The notes: generated from the letters alone by a model not told the origin. A stretch of DNA of 64,000 bases from Diphasiastrum complanatum (GCA_029204225.1 CM055094.1:7833969-7897968); one strand, 5' to 3'. Counted from the first letter of the stretch, positions 31,192 to 42,696 are shown. Made by a program: numbers and translations.

Positions 31192-31358
31192 AAATCTTGG
31201 TTGCTAGGGGCACTAGACAAGGTAGACTTGTCAAGCTTGATGCTTTTGTTATGGCTAACAAAAAGGATGGAATGGAAAAGGAGATTAGCCTCAACTTTCC
31301 AAAGTTCTCTTTTAGCATGAATAAGATTGGTGGATCTTATGCAAAGTTTAACAAGCTT
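31192..31358. other. Short unassigned segment
   Basis: Between the tRNA-like dimer and the foldback element. One plus frame reads RQGRLVKLDAFVMANKK and EKEISLNFPKFSFSMNKIGG without a start codon; I do not recognise it. Confidence 0.35.
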
Positions 31359-31684
31359 CCATTATAAACAATAACACAAATTTACATTAGGGCCCTTTTT
31401 TAACTCAAAAAGGGCCTCTTCACTAATCGTCATATGAACCATTCCTGCTCAATTGTCACACTTTTATTCGTACACGTGTCGTCATTAACACTAGGCAAAT
31501 TCAATGATGCAGATTAAATCAAGTGTGGGCCCACAAAGTACACCTCTAACATTAACCCTACATGGATACACTTGAAAGTACCTAGTAACCAACAATAGCT
31601 ACACACAGTACCTAGTAGCTTGCTTACCTTATTTACTAAACTATATGCTTAGTCAACTTACAACCACACATGTGTGCACACCTT

Positions 31685-31763
<79 letters not shown>

Positions 31764-33203
31764 GTTCTTTCACTCTTGCTCATTCTCTTTATCCTCCTTT
31801 GATTATATTCGCTAGATAACAAATAGTCTTTCTAATTCTATTATTACTCTCACTCTTTCTTGGTTAAATGTTTATTATCATAGTACCATTATAAATGATT
31901 AGCATTGCAATCTAGATATAATATATACATTTATTAACTTTTGAAAATAATTGAGATATTATGAAAATATTCTTGTTATAGATAGAAATGTAGTTTTAAG
32001 CAAAAGTGTAAATATTGGTCGAAGAGCCCAAATTTTCAACCTACTGTACCTTAAAGTGATTTTTTTAATCTCTGAAATCACGGTAAGGCACAGAAATCAG
32101 GTCTCCTCAAAGATGAAAATCACGCCCAAAAGAAACAAATTAAACGTATCATGGGCGCTAAAATTTTCATTTTTTTTTCGCTCAAAATCATGATTTTTAG
32201 CCATTTCACTTGATTAGGAGGCCCAAAAAAATGTTTAGAAGCCAAAAAAAAATGTATCCGGAGGCTAAATTTTCATTTTTTTGGTCCGAAATCGCGATTT
32301 TTGGCCGTTTCACTTCATCAGAAGGCCAAAAAAAAGGTTTCAGAGGGATGCAAATTTAGCCTCCGGAATATATTTTTGTTTGTAAACTAAAAAAACAAAT
32401 TGACTTCTAAACACATTGTTTAGGTTCTACTAAGATCAAACAGACAAAATTCATGATTTTTGATGGAAAAATGAAAACATATCCAAGAGGCCAAATTTTC
32501 ATTTTGTTCATAAACATCTTTCATAGCCTTTTGATGAAGTGAAACCACAAAAAATCACAATTTCGGGCAAAAAAAATGTTTAGAAGTCAATTTGGTTTTT
32601 TTAGTTTACACACAAAAATGTATCCCGAAGGCTAAATTCTCATTTATTCTGCCCGATTTTTGGTAGTTTCACTCCATTATAAGGCCATTTTTTTTTTTTT
32701 TGCTCCGAAACTCTTTTTTCGGCCTTCTGATGAAGTGAAACGACCAAAAATCATGATTTCAAACAAAACAAAAATGAAAATTTAGCCTCCAAGATACATT
32801 TTGTTTTGGCTTCTAAACATTTTTTTGGGCCTTCTAATGAAGTGAAATGGCTAAAAATCACGATTTTGAGCCAAAAAAAATGAAAATTTTGGCGTCCATG
32901 ATACATTTTGGTTGTTTTTTTTGGGCGTGATTTTCATCTTTGAGAAGACCTAATTTCTGTGCCTTACCGTAATTTCAGAGATTAAAATAAAAATCACTTT
33001 AAGATACAGTAGGCTGAAAATTTGGGCTCTTTGACCAATATTTACACTTTTGCTTAAAACTACATTTCTATCTATAACAAGAATATTTTCATAATATCTC
33101 AATTATTTTCAAAATTAATAAATGTATATATTAAGATTAGTGAAGAGGCCCTTTTGAGTTCAAAAAGGGCCCTAATGTAAATTTGTGTTATTGTTTATAA
33201 TGG
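31359..33203. mobile_element. Giant foldback element, about 1.85 kb
   Basis: Outer terminal inverted repeats of about 70 bp (31359-31428 and 33135-33203) are nearly perfect and begin CCATTATAAACAATAACAC. Inside, 31921 to about 32460 pairs with about 32480-33130 along its whole length, so the element is essentially one long hairpin centred near 32470. The hairpin core is built of diverged ~110-bp units, in both orientations, around motifs such as GGCCATTTCACTTCATTAG and GAGGCTAAATTTTCATTTT. It encodes no protein. The left arm alone carries an extra ~490 bp (31429-31920) with a (CT)n tract. No clear target-site duplication is visible. It lies directly 5' of a copia RNase H. Confidence 0.75.
31688..31761 (+). 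repeat. (CT)37 microsatellite
   Basis: 74 bp of uninterrupted CT dinucleotide inside the left arm of the foldback element. There is no counterpart in the right arm. Confidence 0.98.
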
Positions 33204-33216
33204 ATCATCACCTAAT

Positions 33217-33693
33217 TTGTTTGGATTTTCAAATTCGGACTTTGCTGGAAATCAAATGGATAGAAAATCCATAAGTGCACATGCTATTTTTATAGGTGAT
33301 GGAGGTATCGCATGGATGTCGAAGAAACAAGCAACAATATTTTTATCATCTAGTGAGGCTGAGTACAAAGCCCTAACTTCATGCACAAAGGAGATGCTAT
33401 GGATCAAAAAGATAATAATGGATTTCGACTTGTTGGATTTTCAAAAGTGTCCAATTATCTTTTGTGATAACTTTTTAGCCCAAAGTTTGGCAAGCAACCT
33501 TGTTGTCTATACAAGGAGCAAGCATATTGAAGTGGCTTATCATTTTGTGAGAGAACAAATCATGGCAAAGGAAGTGGAGCTTCAAGATGTCTCATCAAGG
33601 GAGTGTGTGGCTGATATCTTCACTATGAAGCATAGAACTGCTCTTGGAATACTATCAAAATGTATGCTAAAACTACATGACGAGGGAGTATGA
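33217..33693 (+). pseudogene. Copia RNase H fragment
   Basis: An uninterrupted 158-residue frame covers copia RNase H only: SDFAGNQMDRKSISAHAIF, ATIFLSSSEAEYKALTS, the FCDN Asp, TRSKHIEVAYHFVREQI and VADIFTMKH. Upstream RT is absent because the foldback element lies directly before it. A stop at 33691-33693 overlaps a polypurine-like GAGGGAG and the likely start of a 3' LTR. The intact frame suggests recent truncation. Confidence 0.85.
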
Positions 33694-34250
33694 AAAATTC
33701 AACTAGTTTAGTTTGAGGCCAACTTGGAATTCCAGCTTAGAGATAGATTTTTTAATTCAATAAAGGCCTAAATAGTTTTTGTATTATTTTTGGCAAGTAT
33801 ATTTCTAGATGAGGTCAGATTTGAACCCATTCTAATTGGCTAATATAGATACATTGCATTTAGTCACTAAAAACTAGGTTTTTGGTGTGAAGTACCTAGA
33901 AGTTGCTATTTTAGGGCTAGTTTAGGGAAAGTGGACAAATAACATTATGACTGATAGTAAATAGATGTACAAGCATGGAGAAAGTGTCTTTATATGTGAA
34001 GAATTTTTGTCTTTTAATTCAATGTTCATCTCTTGCGTATTTCTCATGATATCTTGAGTTCTAGTGTACAGAATGTGAATTTTCCTGTTGTACTTGGATC
34101 CACACGTGTGATCAAGTATTGTTTTCTACTGCTGACGTTGTACGGACATGAACAGTACCATATCAAATCTTAGTGTTTATTATCATGAATTTTCAATTCT
34201 AGCATGTGTAGATGTATGATTTCTAGCTTACATGTGAATGATTCTAGATG
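33691..34250 (+). repeat. Probable 3' LTR of the copia RNase H fragment
   Basis: Non-coding sequence starting TGAAAAATTC after a polypurine-like CGAGGGAG (33681-33688). No partner LTR was found, so the right border is approximate. Confidence 0.4.
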
Positions 34251-34369
34251 CGCATCCAAATTTAGTCAAGATCTTGTTGATCCATGAATTGTTTTTTGGA
34301 TCTGAATTTCTCACAGGACATTACATCAACGAATATTCGAATGGCACACGTTACTGTGTCATTTGAAAC

Positions 34370-34612
34370 ATGTACAATCATAGGACCAATAAGTACAAGC
34401 GGCATGAACCGCATTGGCATTTGCAGCATAGCCATAACAACAACAACAGTCACAACCACAACCACAATAACAACAACGACCGTTGTCGTACAAAGATAGA
34501 ATATGCAACAACGGCTAATTCCGAAAGGCTGATCCATTATTGTCAAGATTTATCAGAAGATATTTGTCTATTTTGCAATCAGATGGGACATAGATATTTC
34601 AGTTGTGTTTAG
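34370..34612 (+). pseudogene. Gag fragment with Asn/His-rich tract and zinc knuckle
   Basis: An 80-residue frame: an Asn/His run (HSHNNNNSHNHNHNNNND) built on CAACAA/CACAAC repeats, then a CCHC zinc knuckle CLFCNQMGHRYFSC (about residues 66-79). It ends at a stop straight after the knuckle. It is probably the gag C-terminus of a retroelement; upstream capsid sequence is not recognisable. Confidence 0.6.
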
Positions 34613-34619
34613 TATCACA

Positions 34620-34900
34620 GACACTGTGTTGAGAATTTGCTGTGGGAATTGCCTCCACCCCGATTGAATTATTGTTTCAATGATTAGATCAGATATCTGT
34701 ACTTCTGGGTACTTGCATGATCTTCTTGATCTTTTTGGAGCATGAGGATAGAAAAGATGTCGCGATGATTTTTGTGTCGCTTCAAGTTGTTTGACTTCGC
34801 TTCGTGTCTTTTGAGTTTCACGTTCGCGAACATTTTCGTTAGGTAGAGGGCTAAAAGCTAGCAAAGCTTTGATAATATAAACGTTTTGTTTCTCCAGCTC
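34620..34900 (-). repeat. Probable 3' LTR start of minus-strand copia
   Basis: On the minus strand a polypurine tract GAGAGGGAGCTGG (plus about 34898-34910) follows the RNase H remnant, and this non-coding sequence continues from it. The 98-residue ORF here is LTR sequence read by chance. Borders are approximate. Confidence 0.4.
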
Positions 34901-34954
34901 CCTCTCAAAGCATGGTAGCTTGACGACTCCAAGACTGCTCCTCTGTCTCTCAAA

Positions 34955-36275
34955 AATTTCTTTTGTCTAGGGCCTTTGTGAAGATGTCAGCAACCATGTC
35001 TTTCATTCCGATGAAAGTGGTCTACAGTATCTTCTTCTCAATCAGATCCCTGATCAAGTGGTACTTGATCGCGATGTGTTTGGTTCTTGAGTGGAACACA
35101 AGATCTTTTGTTAGATGTATTGCAGATGTGTTATCCATCTGCAAAATCAGAGGCTCGTTCCTTGTTTCGTCCAATTCGTCTAGGAACTACCTTAGCCAAA
35201 TTATTTCATTGGCCATCTTTGCTGATGCAACGTACTTTGCTTCGCAGGATGAATGAGCCATAATGGTCTGCTTCTTGCTGACCTAGAGAACTGCTGCTCC
35301 TAACACGATGGTGCATCCTCCTGAGATGCTTTTGCAATCGTCCTTGAGGGATGCCCAGCTAGCATCACTATAGGAAAGCATCTTGAAACCTACATCACGA
35401 CAATAACACAAGCCATAATCTCTCATTAATTGAAGATATTGCAAAATTTGTTTTGCAATCTTCCAATGTGTCGAGCCTGGATTCGTACAGAATTGGCTCA
35501 TCCTGAACACTGCATAAGCAATGTCAAGACATGTGTTGTCTGCAAGGTACATCAGTGAACCTATCAGCTTCCTATAAGGTGTGAGCTGCATTTGTTCTCT
35601 CCCTTCTTCAGTCCTCGGACAATCATCGTTTGTTAGCACCGTTCCTACGAGCATTGGAGTATTCGCTCCTTTGCAATTCAGCATCCCAAAATCCTCTAGG
35701 ATTTTCTGGGTGTATCTGGACTGGTGAAGGTACAACTTACCTCCCTCATAGTCCCTGTCAATTTGCAAGCCAAAATAACACATGGCTTCTCCCAGATCCA
35801 CAATCTTGAAATGTTTCGAGATGTCTTTCTTCACTTCAACAATTAGCTTCTCACTCTTGCAGAGTATCAAAGTGTCATCCACATATACAACCACAATGAT
35901 GATTTGTCCATCTGTGACTCTAACATACACATTGGAGTCAGCCAACAGTGGCTTGAATCCTAATGATTTCAGGGCTTGATCTTTCTTTTTGTACCATTTT
36001 CGAGCTGACTATTTCAGACCGTAGATACGTCTATGCATTCTGCATGCATAATCAGGAAGTGAATTCGAGACATATCCTGGGGGTTGATCCATATAGACCT
36101 CTTCGTCTAGCTCGCCATGCAAGAAGGTTGTCTTCTCATCCACAATGTGGATCTTGAGATCATAAGCAGCTGCATATGCAAATAACAATCGTAGGGACGA
36201 ATGTTTGACGACAAAAGAGAAGGGTTTAGAGTAATCAATACCATCGTTGGCGTGAGAGAAATATTGTTCTCCCAC
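34955..36275 (-). pseudogene. Copia RT and RNase H fragment
   Basis: Read from 36275 down, the RT starts in the fingers (GIDYSKPFSFVVKHSSLRLL) and continues IHIVDEKTTFLHGELDEEVYM. A stop follows after RRIYGLK, where QASRAWY is expected. The 35283-35945 segment gives VVVYVDDTLILCKSEK with the catalytic YVDD intact, the RT thumb (NTPMLVGTVLTNDDCP, TPYRKLIGSLMYL) and RNase H (YSDASWASLKDDCKSISGG). After a stop at 35283, further RNase H (SSCEAKYVASAK, HSRTKHIAIKYH, MVADIFTKALDK) reaches about 34955. Its motifs resemble those of copia element 4, but it is a separate lineage copy. Confidence 0.85.
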
Positions 36276-36704
36276 GAGTAATTGTCTCGCTTACTAGCGA
36301 ACTTGTGGATCTTCAGATCCTATTCAGAATTGTCTCGAACACAAATAGACTCGTATTCTGTGTTTTTTCGTCTTCTTGCTTACTAGCATTAGACTACTTC
36401 AAGTGTATGTATCAAGTATCATCCAGACAGTATATAGTCGCCTCGTGTAACTTCTAGATTAGAGTGATTAAACATCTACAGCTAATCACGAATTACAAGA
36501 GTGGCAGATTAGCCACGACCTAGGGTGTATTTGCAAGGACGAATGGGTGGCAATGAGTGATTACGTGGAGGAGTAAATTCCATATAAAAGGTTAACACAT
36601 GTAAGAGGAAACTTGCATAAAGAGTTGAGTCTAATACAATGCTCTCAAAAAATTGACAAACACAAACAACTCAATTGTTGAAATTCATTTTTTATCGCAT
36701 TATT
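36276..36704. other. No gene seen
   Basis: The copia RT frame fades at its left edge. The remainder shows no motif I recognise. Confidence 0.4.
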
Positions 36705-36840
36705 TTAGATTTATAAGTTTTTTTATATGGCTCAAAATCAAATGCTTTTATAATTAATTATAAATGTTAGGTTTTAAGGTTTTATTTTAGCCTTTTATGG
36801 ATTCCATAATACGTTTGTTTGAAACTTTTTTTAAGAGCAT
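36705..36840 (+). repeat. Interspersed repeat shared with 14643-14775
   Basis: TTATATGGCTCAAAAT and AATGTTAGGTTTTAAGG blocks match the minus strand at 14643-14775. Here it lies just upstream of the second thaumatin-like promoter. Confidence 0.55.
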
Positions 36841-36867
36841 TGACATCCAAATCCAAATGAAATAAAT

Positions 36868-36937
36868 GTAGTTGTAGTAGTACACGATTTGCAAGGAGAA
36901 ACGTAGTTGTAGTAGTACACGATTTGCAAGGAGAAAC
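36868..36937 (+). repeat. 35-bp tandem duplication in thaumatin-like promoter copy 2
   Basis: The unit GTAGTTGTAGTAGTACACGA (first 20 of 35 bases) occurs at 36868-36902 and again, identical, at 36903-36937. The first thaumatin-like gene has one related unit. Confidence 0.85.
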
Positions 36938-37629
36938 GGGTGGTAGTGGTTGATTTAGACGGCGACGTTTTATAGCAACACTCAGATTTAAATACTAAAA
37001 AGTCTTGACTGCTGTAACGTGTTAGACTGGTTCATACGGTAGAATTGGCTTGGAGTTGTTTCAAAACTTCAAGACAACGAATCCGTTGGTGCACAGCGTC
37101 TAAAGACTCTAAACCCACTTTTGTGCGATCCTTATACTCTTCTTTTTTTTGTTTCTGTCTTCTCTCCTTATCCTTTACCTTTATCATCTTCTTGACAACA
37201 GGCAAAGCCTATGCTGCAAACGTGTCTAAAAAAGAAAGGTGTTTCTCCTTATCGCAATCTTCCTGATAAAGTCTTTGCCCTTCTACTAGTCAAAGATTAT
37301 GTGATAGCATTTTTAAAAATCTGACAGCTTGGGCATGCATGGAAAGTCACTTCAAGCTCATCGATCTAGTCATAATACTTCGTCACATGTCATTGCTGAT
37401 GAAACAAATATAAAGATATTCAGTTATCCTGAAGTACCTGTATGAGTGGTCTCTTCCTCCCGTGTCTCTAATCAGCTTTTTGAGCTTATTCTTCAGTCTC
37501 TTGTGGAAACAATATTGCCTTCGGCCAGATTTCGATTTGCAAGATCGAATTGGAACAAGTCGAACCTCTTGTCCCCTAATTAAGTCTTTGCTATTGATCT
37601 CTTTGAGCTTTGCAATCTCAGCTACTAAG

Positions 37630-37726
37630 ATGGCGTCGCATACTAGAATTGGAGGCCGGATGATCGGGTGCAAGTCGGTGGCATTCACGGCCACCTGCTT
37701 GCTTGTGCTTCTCATCCCTGTCGACG
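37630..37726 (+). pseudogene. Thaumatin-like protein exon 1, truncated second copy
   Basis: ATG at 37630 opens MASHTRIGGRMIGCKSVAF followed by the signal-peptide core CLLVLLIPVD, and the exon ends with the donor GACG/GTAAGT at 37727. This is clearly related to exon 1 of the gene at 16731-16824, including the phase-1 splice site. About 790 bp upstream is also related. No exon 2 or 3 follows: from about 37800 the sequence is unrelated, so this copy cannot make a thaumatin domain. It lies in the opposite orientation to the complete copy. Compared with it, about 215 bp (roughly 37037-37245) are inserted in the promoter and the TATA hairpin is absent. Confidence 0.8.
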
Positions 37727-39300
37727 GTAAGTATCCTTTAAGATTCAGATAGGGAGGTGCAGGCTGCACAAGTAATTATAAACGTTAAGTTATGAACAAT
37801 CTTATATATGATAACAACCTGCCAAAATCTCTAGACAAATGTTCCAAATATGGTACTATCAATAAGTGTTGTATAATGTCAGTTGAAACAATCGTATACG
37901 AAATCCATTGTCATAATTGCTAGGAACACAAATGCAGAGCACAAACAACTGCTACAAAATAGATACAAGAAAGCAATAAGCGAAAAGCATTCAAGATAGC
38001 AGAGACCCAACAGATAGAGCAAGCCGCAAGCCTGGATATTGGATACTCTTATGCTCTTTAAATACATGTTATGTCCCAGCAAAGAACAAGACATGAAGAA
38101 GAAGATAATTTGCGTTCACACTATTTCCAGTAAAATATACTATTTACTTATACCTGTTACGGTTCAGAATCCGGATGCTCACGCTCTCGGTAACTAACTC
38201 GTGCTACAGCCTACCTGTCCAACTGATCAGACCGAGACAAAAAAAAAAAAATGACATGTTTCTAGATAGGAAACTTGTAAAAAAATTTAGTTCCACATGA
38301 TTCTTCCTAGTTTAAAAATTGATTTGGATCCTTAGTAAAATATTTTTCCTAGTTAAAAAATGTATGTGCACAAATTTTATCTAGTAAAACATTGAAATTC
38401 CTAGATACATTTGCACCATCTCTAACTACTAAAAAGATTTATAGTTATAAAATGTATATTGCATAGATTTCATCTAAGGAAAACCACTTAACATTTAATA
38501 GATTTCTAGATAGGAAAATATTTTACTAAATAGAAAAATGTATGTGTCTCAACTTAATCTACGGAAAAATGTAATTTTTTAAATACTTTTCAATTTATGA
38601 ATTAAAAAAAAATCCCTATGTATTATATGTCTATATCACTAAAGATAGGCCAATTATCTCTTCAAATTCTACTTCAGCATCTACTAATCAATACTCTAAT
38701 TCAAACGACGAAAATGAATGATGAGTCGCTTGAAATCACTCAATTTTTTGGGTGCCTATTTCTCAAGAATGATGAAATCAGATGAATATTGAGCTTAGGA
38801 TAATCACGTAGCTCAAATTTCATCCATATGACTTAAGGTAGCTCAAATTGAATGCTTAGCATGTAATTTTGATTTTTATTAGCTTACATTGGTTGTTGAG
38901 TGATCAATTTCAATCATTTTCAAGCCCAATCTGCTTAAGTTTCCTAGAATTTCATCCCTTATTGACAAAGTTGACCCCTATCACATGAGATACCTAAAAT
39001 TCAATGTATATCATTGAAGACGGTGCAGCAGGTTTTCCTTTCCACCTTCTATCCTAGATCTAAGCACCTGCAAAGCATCAAGTAATGAAATAGATTCTAA
39101 CATGTCATGTGGAGGTTCTTTCGGGTTGGACGTACACACATAGGGTGCCAAATCTCTCATACTTATTCATATTGTAGATCTATGATCAAACTAAAAACTA
39201 GGGTTTAGTCAAAGTTTGCTGAATCTCCAACAATATTCCCCACCAAAATTGGTGGCGATCCCATGACACCTTGTGAGAATCTTTTATTTTGAGCTCTGAT
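37727..39300. other. No gene seen; AT-rich with short dispersed motifs
   Basis: It starts as intron 1 of the truncated thaumatin-like copy. From about 38260 to 38600, CCTAGTTAAAA, TCTAGTAAAA and CCTAGATA motifs recur irregularly with ATGTATGTG, as in a decayed tandem repeat. No ORF of note. Confidence 0.45.
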
Positions 39301-40930
39301 TGCCTTCGTGCCTAATCTTGAATAGGTGATATTGCAAATTTACCATGAATACAAGGCACGAAAAATTGAATTCCTATCATGCGAAAGAAAACACTTGTGC
39401 ATGCCAGCCAACCAGTTGGACATCGTCATAGTCTAGCCAATGGTAGCTGATTTTGGACCTGTTCAAACGCTATTGGCTTATTGGGATCGAACGCCAAAGC
39501 TGGCAGAAAATCATTCCATCTAGTCAAAACTATTGCAAGACAAGCCAAGTCTTGTGCGAATAATGCTGACTGCCTGGTCGTCGAGTCTAGAGAGGACATG
39601 TACTATATGCCTGGAGGGCCCTATGAAAATCCATTGATATATTCCAGTTGAAATACTAATGAATGATTGGTCATTTGGGAGTGTAGATTGAGTCTTTGTC
39701 CATTGGTACTCCACACTCAGTCCATTTATTCCTACGTGGCATCGGGACATAGTATAAATTGACCCACAAGTATCTTGGGCTTGCAACATAACTCCTTATG
39801 GACTCTAGGGTATTCTAGAAAACAATGCATCTCCAGTTAGACTGTTCACCCAGGGTTAGCAACTTGTCCAATTCCTTGCCCTTTTCTACTTTTGATGTTC
39901 AAAACTTGAGGAACCAACCACCTTGGGAGGACTCATGCGGAGTTGCTTTAAAATTTTCTGAATTCCTCCTCGACGATGACCGATTGCTTGAAAGCTTTTT
40001 AGCTAAAATCCTTCATGTGGATGCCCAAGCTTCTTGTGTTGGTTGAACTTCTTGAACATCTTCAGCTTGTCCTTGATAAACATCCATCAAACCTAGTTGA
40101 CTCACATCTCTTTTCGCTTGATCTACACCAGCTTTTTGTGGCAAGAAGGTAGCCATGACAAGCATATGGATTTGAGGAGTTTCTTGAAGTGTGGCAGTGA
40201 ATGATTATATGTGATTCTCTATGATTTCCCTGAACTTTGCAAGCTCATGTGTGGCCAACTGCTTAAAAGAATAAATTTTGGCCTGAAATCCCGCCAAGTT
40301 TGACTAGGAGTTATCAAGCTTGTAGATCAAGTACTAACTCATCTTGTTTTGGGATACTTGCATATCTGCAACAGGAGTATGAAGTAGATTGTCTTGTTTG
40401 TTGGCCATAGCACCCAGCTCTTTTAAAATACTTTTTATTTTCAACTATGCCAGACCTAACTGTCCCTAGAGAAGTGGAAACTGTTGTTTTGTCTCCATGA
40501 AAACTTTATCAACATGTCCAAATTGGGTGTTTGATAATGCGTCTTGTAGTTTGCCCACTTAATCCTACAAGGCGTCGCCATGTTGTTGAGCAACTTTTAG
40601 GTCCATTGTTCATTTCTCTTCATGCTGCTTTTGCCACTCGCAACTCCCTATTATCTTGATCAACTTTTGTCCCATGAGCATATTTTCATTGCCAGATCTT
40701 TTCAAATGATGCTTTCTCCTCTATCATCTTCTGGATGAACTTGTCTAGATGTAGATGGATGCCTAGTACATCGCCAAAATTAAGAGAGGATCATGGTAAT
40801 GGATTGACTAGTAGCAAGTCCTGCTCCAGATGTGGCTTGTGAAGTACTGGCCTAGAGGGTTGCTAGCGGACCCTCTTTTTCAAACTTATATTCTTCCTCA
40901 AAACCCTCTGTGTTAGCCGATTTTTTAGCA
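39300..40930 (-). pseudogene. Decayed unrecognised ORF region
   Basis: On the minus strand several frames carry protein-like stretches interrupted by stops: HLHLDKFIQKMIEEKASFEK (about 40720), KVDQDNRELRVAKAA, ELVLDLQA, ELAKFREIIENHI, VMATFLPQKAGVDQAKRDVS and, nearer 39600, VLSRLDDQAVSIIRTRLGL. Glu/Lys-rich pieces suggest a coiled coil. I do not recognise a family. The setting suggests a retroelement-associated ORF. Confidence 0.3.
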
Positions 40931-42127
40931 CATAAAATTGAGCTAATTTTAGAAGTTTTATGAAATATCTTGTATTGTTACTAATGTAAGTTGACTAAAT
41001 CAATGTGTGACCCCGACATTGATTTGGCCAGTAAAGCCCATGTCAAAGGAGTCCCAATTCACTCAAAAAGAACTATAGAGTTTTTAAATAAATTGGCCTT
41101 AGAATTGGCTATAAAGTCTTTATTTCAGATGATTATGCTAGACTTCATCTATGTAACCTCAAATTTTATCAATCTATCAAGATATTTGAGATTTTGCAGG
41201 ATGTCCTTCTCAATGAGACCCAAAAAGAAATCTGAGACTGAAGATTTTGAAGAGAATCGGCATCAGCCCAATGGCAGCAATTCCTGTGCAAATCACCGAC
41301 AAAACTGATCTAGGGGAAGAACCAACAATCCATGCAAAGGCACAAACCTCACTCAAAGTGATATTGGGACCGGAGGATAGAGACCCTCGAATGACAAAGT
41401 GCAGCCTCCCAAAAGCAAGGATGGTCCTAAGAGAGTATGACTCATCACACGTACAAAGGGAGACCGGACGTAGGAACTTTGCCTAACCGCGCCCACACAA
41501 ATCTATCACAGAATTAGCCCACGGGGAAACATCCATCCAACCATCTGTGCTTTCATCATTAAGCAGCACATTGCCTCAGTCACGCCCCACCACTTTTTGG
41601 TCGATAGCCCTTATAGCTAAACGATCGGCAGCTATCCCACACCGGCAGCTAACCACCCGTGCTTTACACCCGAATTCGAGCAGCATCTCTGTATTGAGAG
41701 AGACTCCGGCTTATGGCTTTGGAGATCTTTGTGACTCCGAACTTGTGAAACCTAGAAAAAATGAAAATAAAAAGAAAAGAAAAGTGAAAATTCTCCTCTT
41801 TCTTGTGTAAAAGACAAGAGGAGACCACTACCTTAAAGGCACCTTGACCAAAGTATAAAGGGCCTTGCCTTTCTAAAAGAGAATGAAAAATGGCAAAGTA
41901 GCAAGCCTCCTCTTCACCATCCTTCCAAACTGCAAAAATCAACATGTGGACCAATAGAATGCAAGATCCATGGGCCTTAGTCAAGTGAGTCTTTATGATG
42001 TGACTATGAGCTAACAACCTTTGTTGGCATCGTGACAAATCATTCTCATCTCCTATATATACTTGGGGATTCCCCTTGAAAAAAAGAGAGAAATTAGTAA
42101 AGATGTCCTCATTCTATATTTTGGGAT
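40931..42127. other. No convincing gene
   Basis: Several ORFs of 80-124 residues on both strands overlap here. None has a motif I recognise or convincing support. A TATA-like CCTATATATAC lies near 42053 on the plus strand. Confidence 0.35.
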
Positions 42128-42573
42128 TCAATCTATGTTTTGAGTCTCATGAGGTCTACCAACTAGACCATTTTTATCAGGAAAATATGTGTGATCATAA
42201 AAGAAAACTCCTGACTCTAAAAGTGATTTCGGAGAACAACCTTTATATTGTAAAATGCCGATATTCAAATGTATGACATCGATTATTCCTACAATCGATT
42301 GAACTATTTGCCATTCAACGAAATTTGATGGATACAAATCTGCAAAACCAACAAAAACATCACAAGAAAAATATAATTTAAAGAAAATGCTAACTCTAAA
42401 GAAATTAAATATGAAAACTTACAATTGTATTTTCTTCTATCATTGGAACTCAAATCATGAATGTTGAGCTCATTGTGAAGATAAGCATGTTGAACAAAAA
42501 CTTCCGTGATAGATTGATCGACAGGTGATACTTTGAAATCCATTATCCTGCCTTTCCAAGAGCTTCTGTACAT
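42128..42573 (-). CDS. Possible small two-exon gene, function unknown
   Basis: On the minus strand, exon 1 is 42573-42423 and exon 2 is 42339-42128, separated by an 83-bp AT-rich intron with GTAAGT donor and TTTTGCAG acceptor. The joined frame gives 120 residues: MYRSSWKGRIMDFKVSPVDQ at the start, YPSNFVEWQIVQSIVGIID early in exon 2, and GRPHETQNID at the end. No domain or signal peptide is recognised. TATAAAA (plus 42606-42612) lies 33 bp upstream of the ATG, rather close. A CACTA-like element starts 124 bp upstream of the start. It could equally be a captured exon pair or a chance arrangement; only transcript data would settle it. Confidence 0.35.
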
Positions 42574-42696
42574 GTTATCCGATCTTTTTCTTTTCCGAAA
42601 TGAGCTTTTATAGAGGGATGCATCACGATCCAGTGATATTTTTGATATATCATTTGGTATTTATTGATCTTCTGTATTTTTTTCATTGCAAATATT

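Noticed and set aside
34262-34546. Val-rich minus-strand ORF
   Set aside because: Antisense translation of the CAACAA repeat in the gag fragment.
41664-42038. 124-residue minus-strand ORF
   Set aside because: Low-complexity Phe/Lys stretches, no motif, overlaps other ORFs on the opposite strand; not supported.
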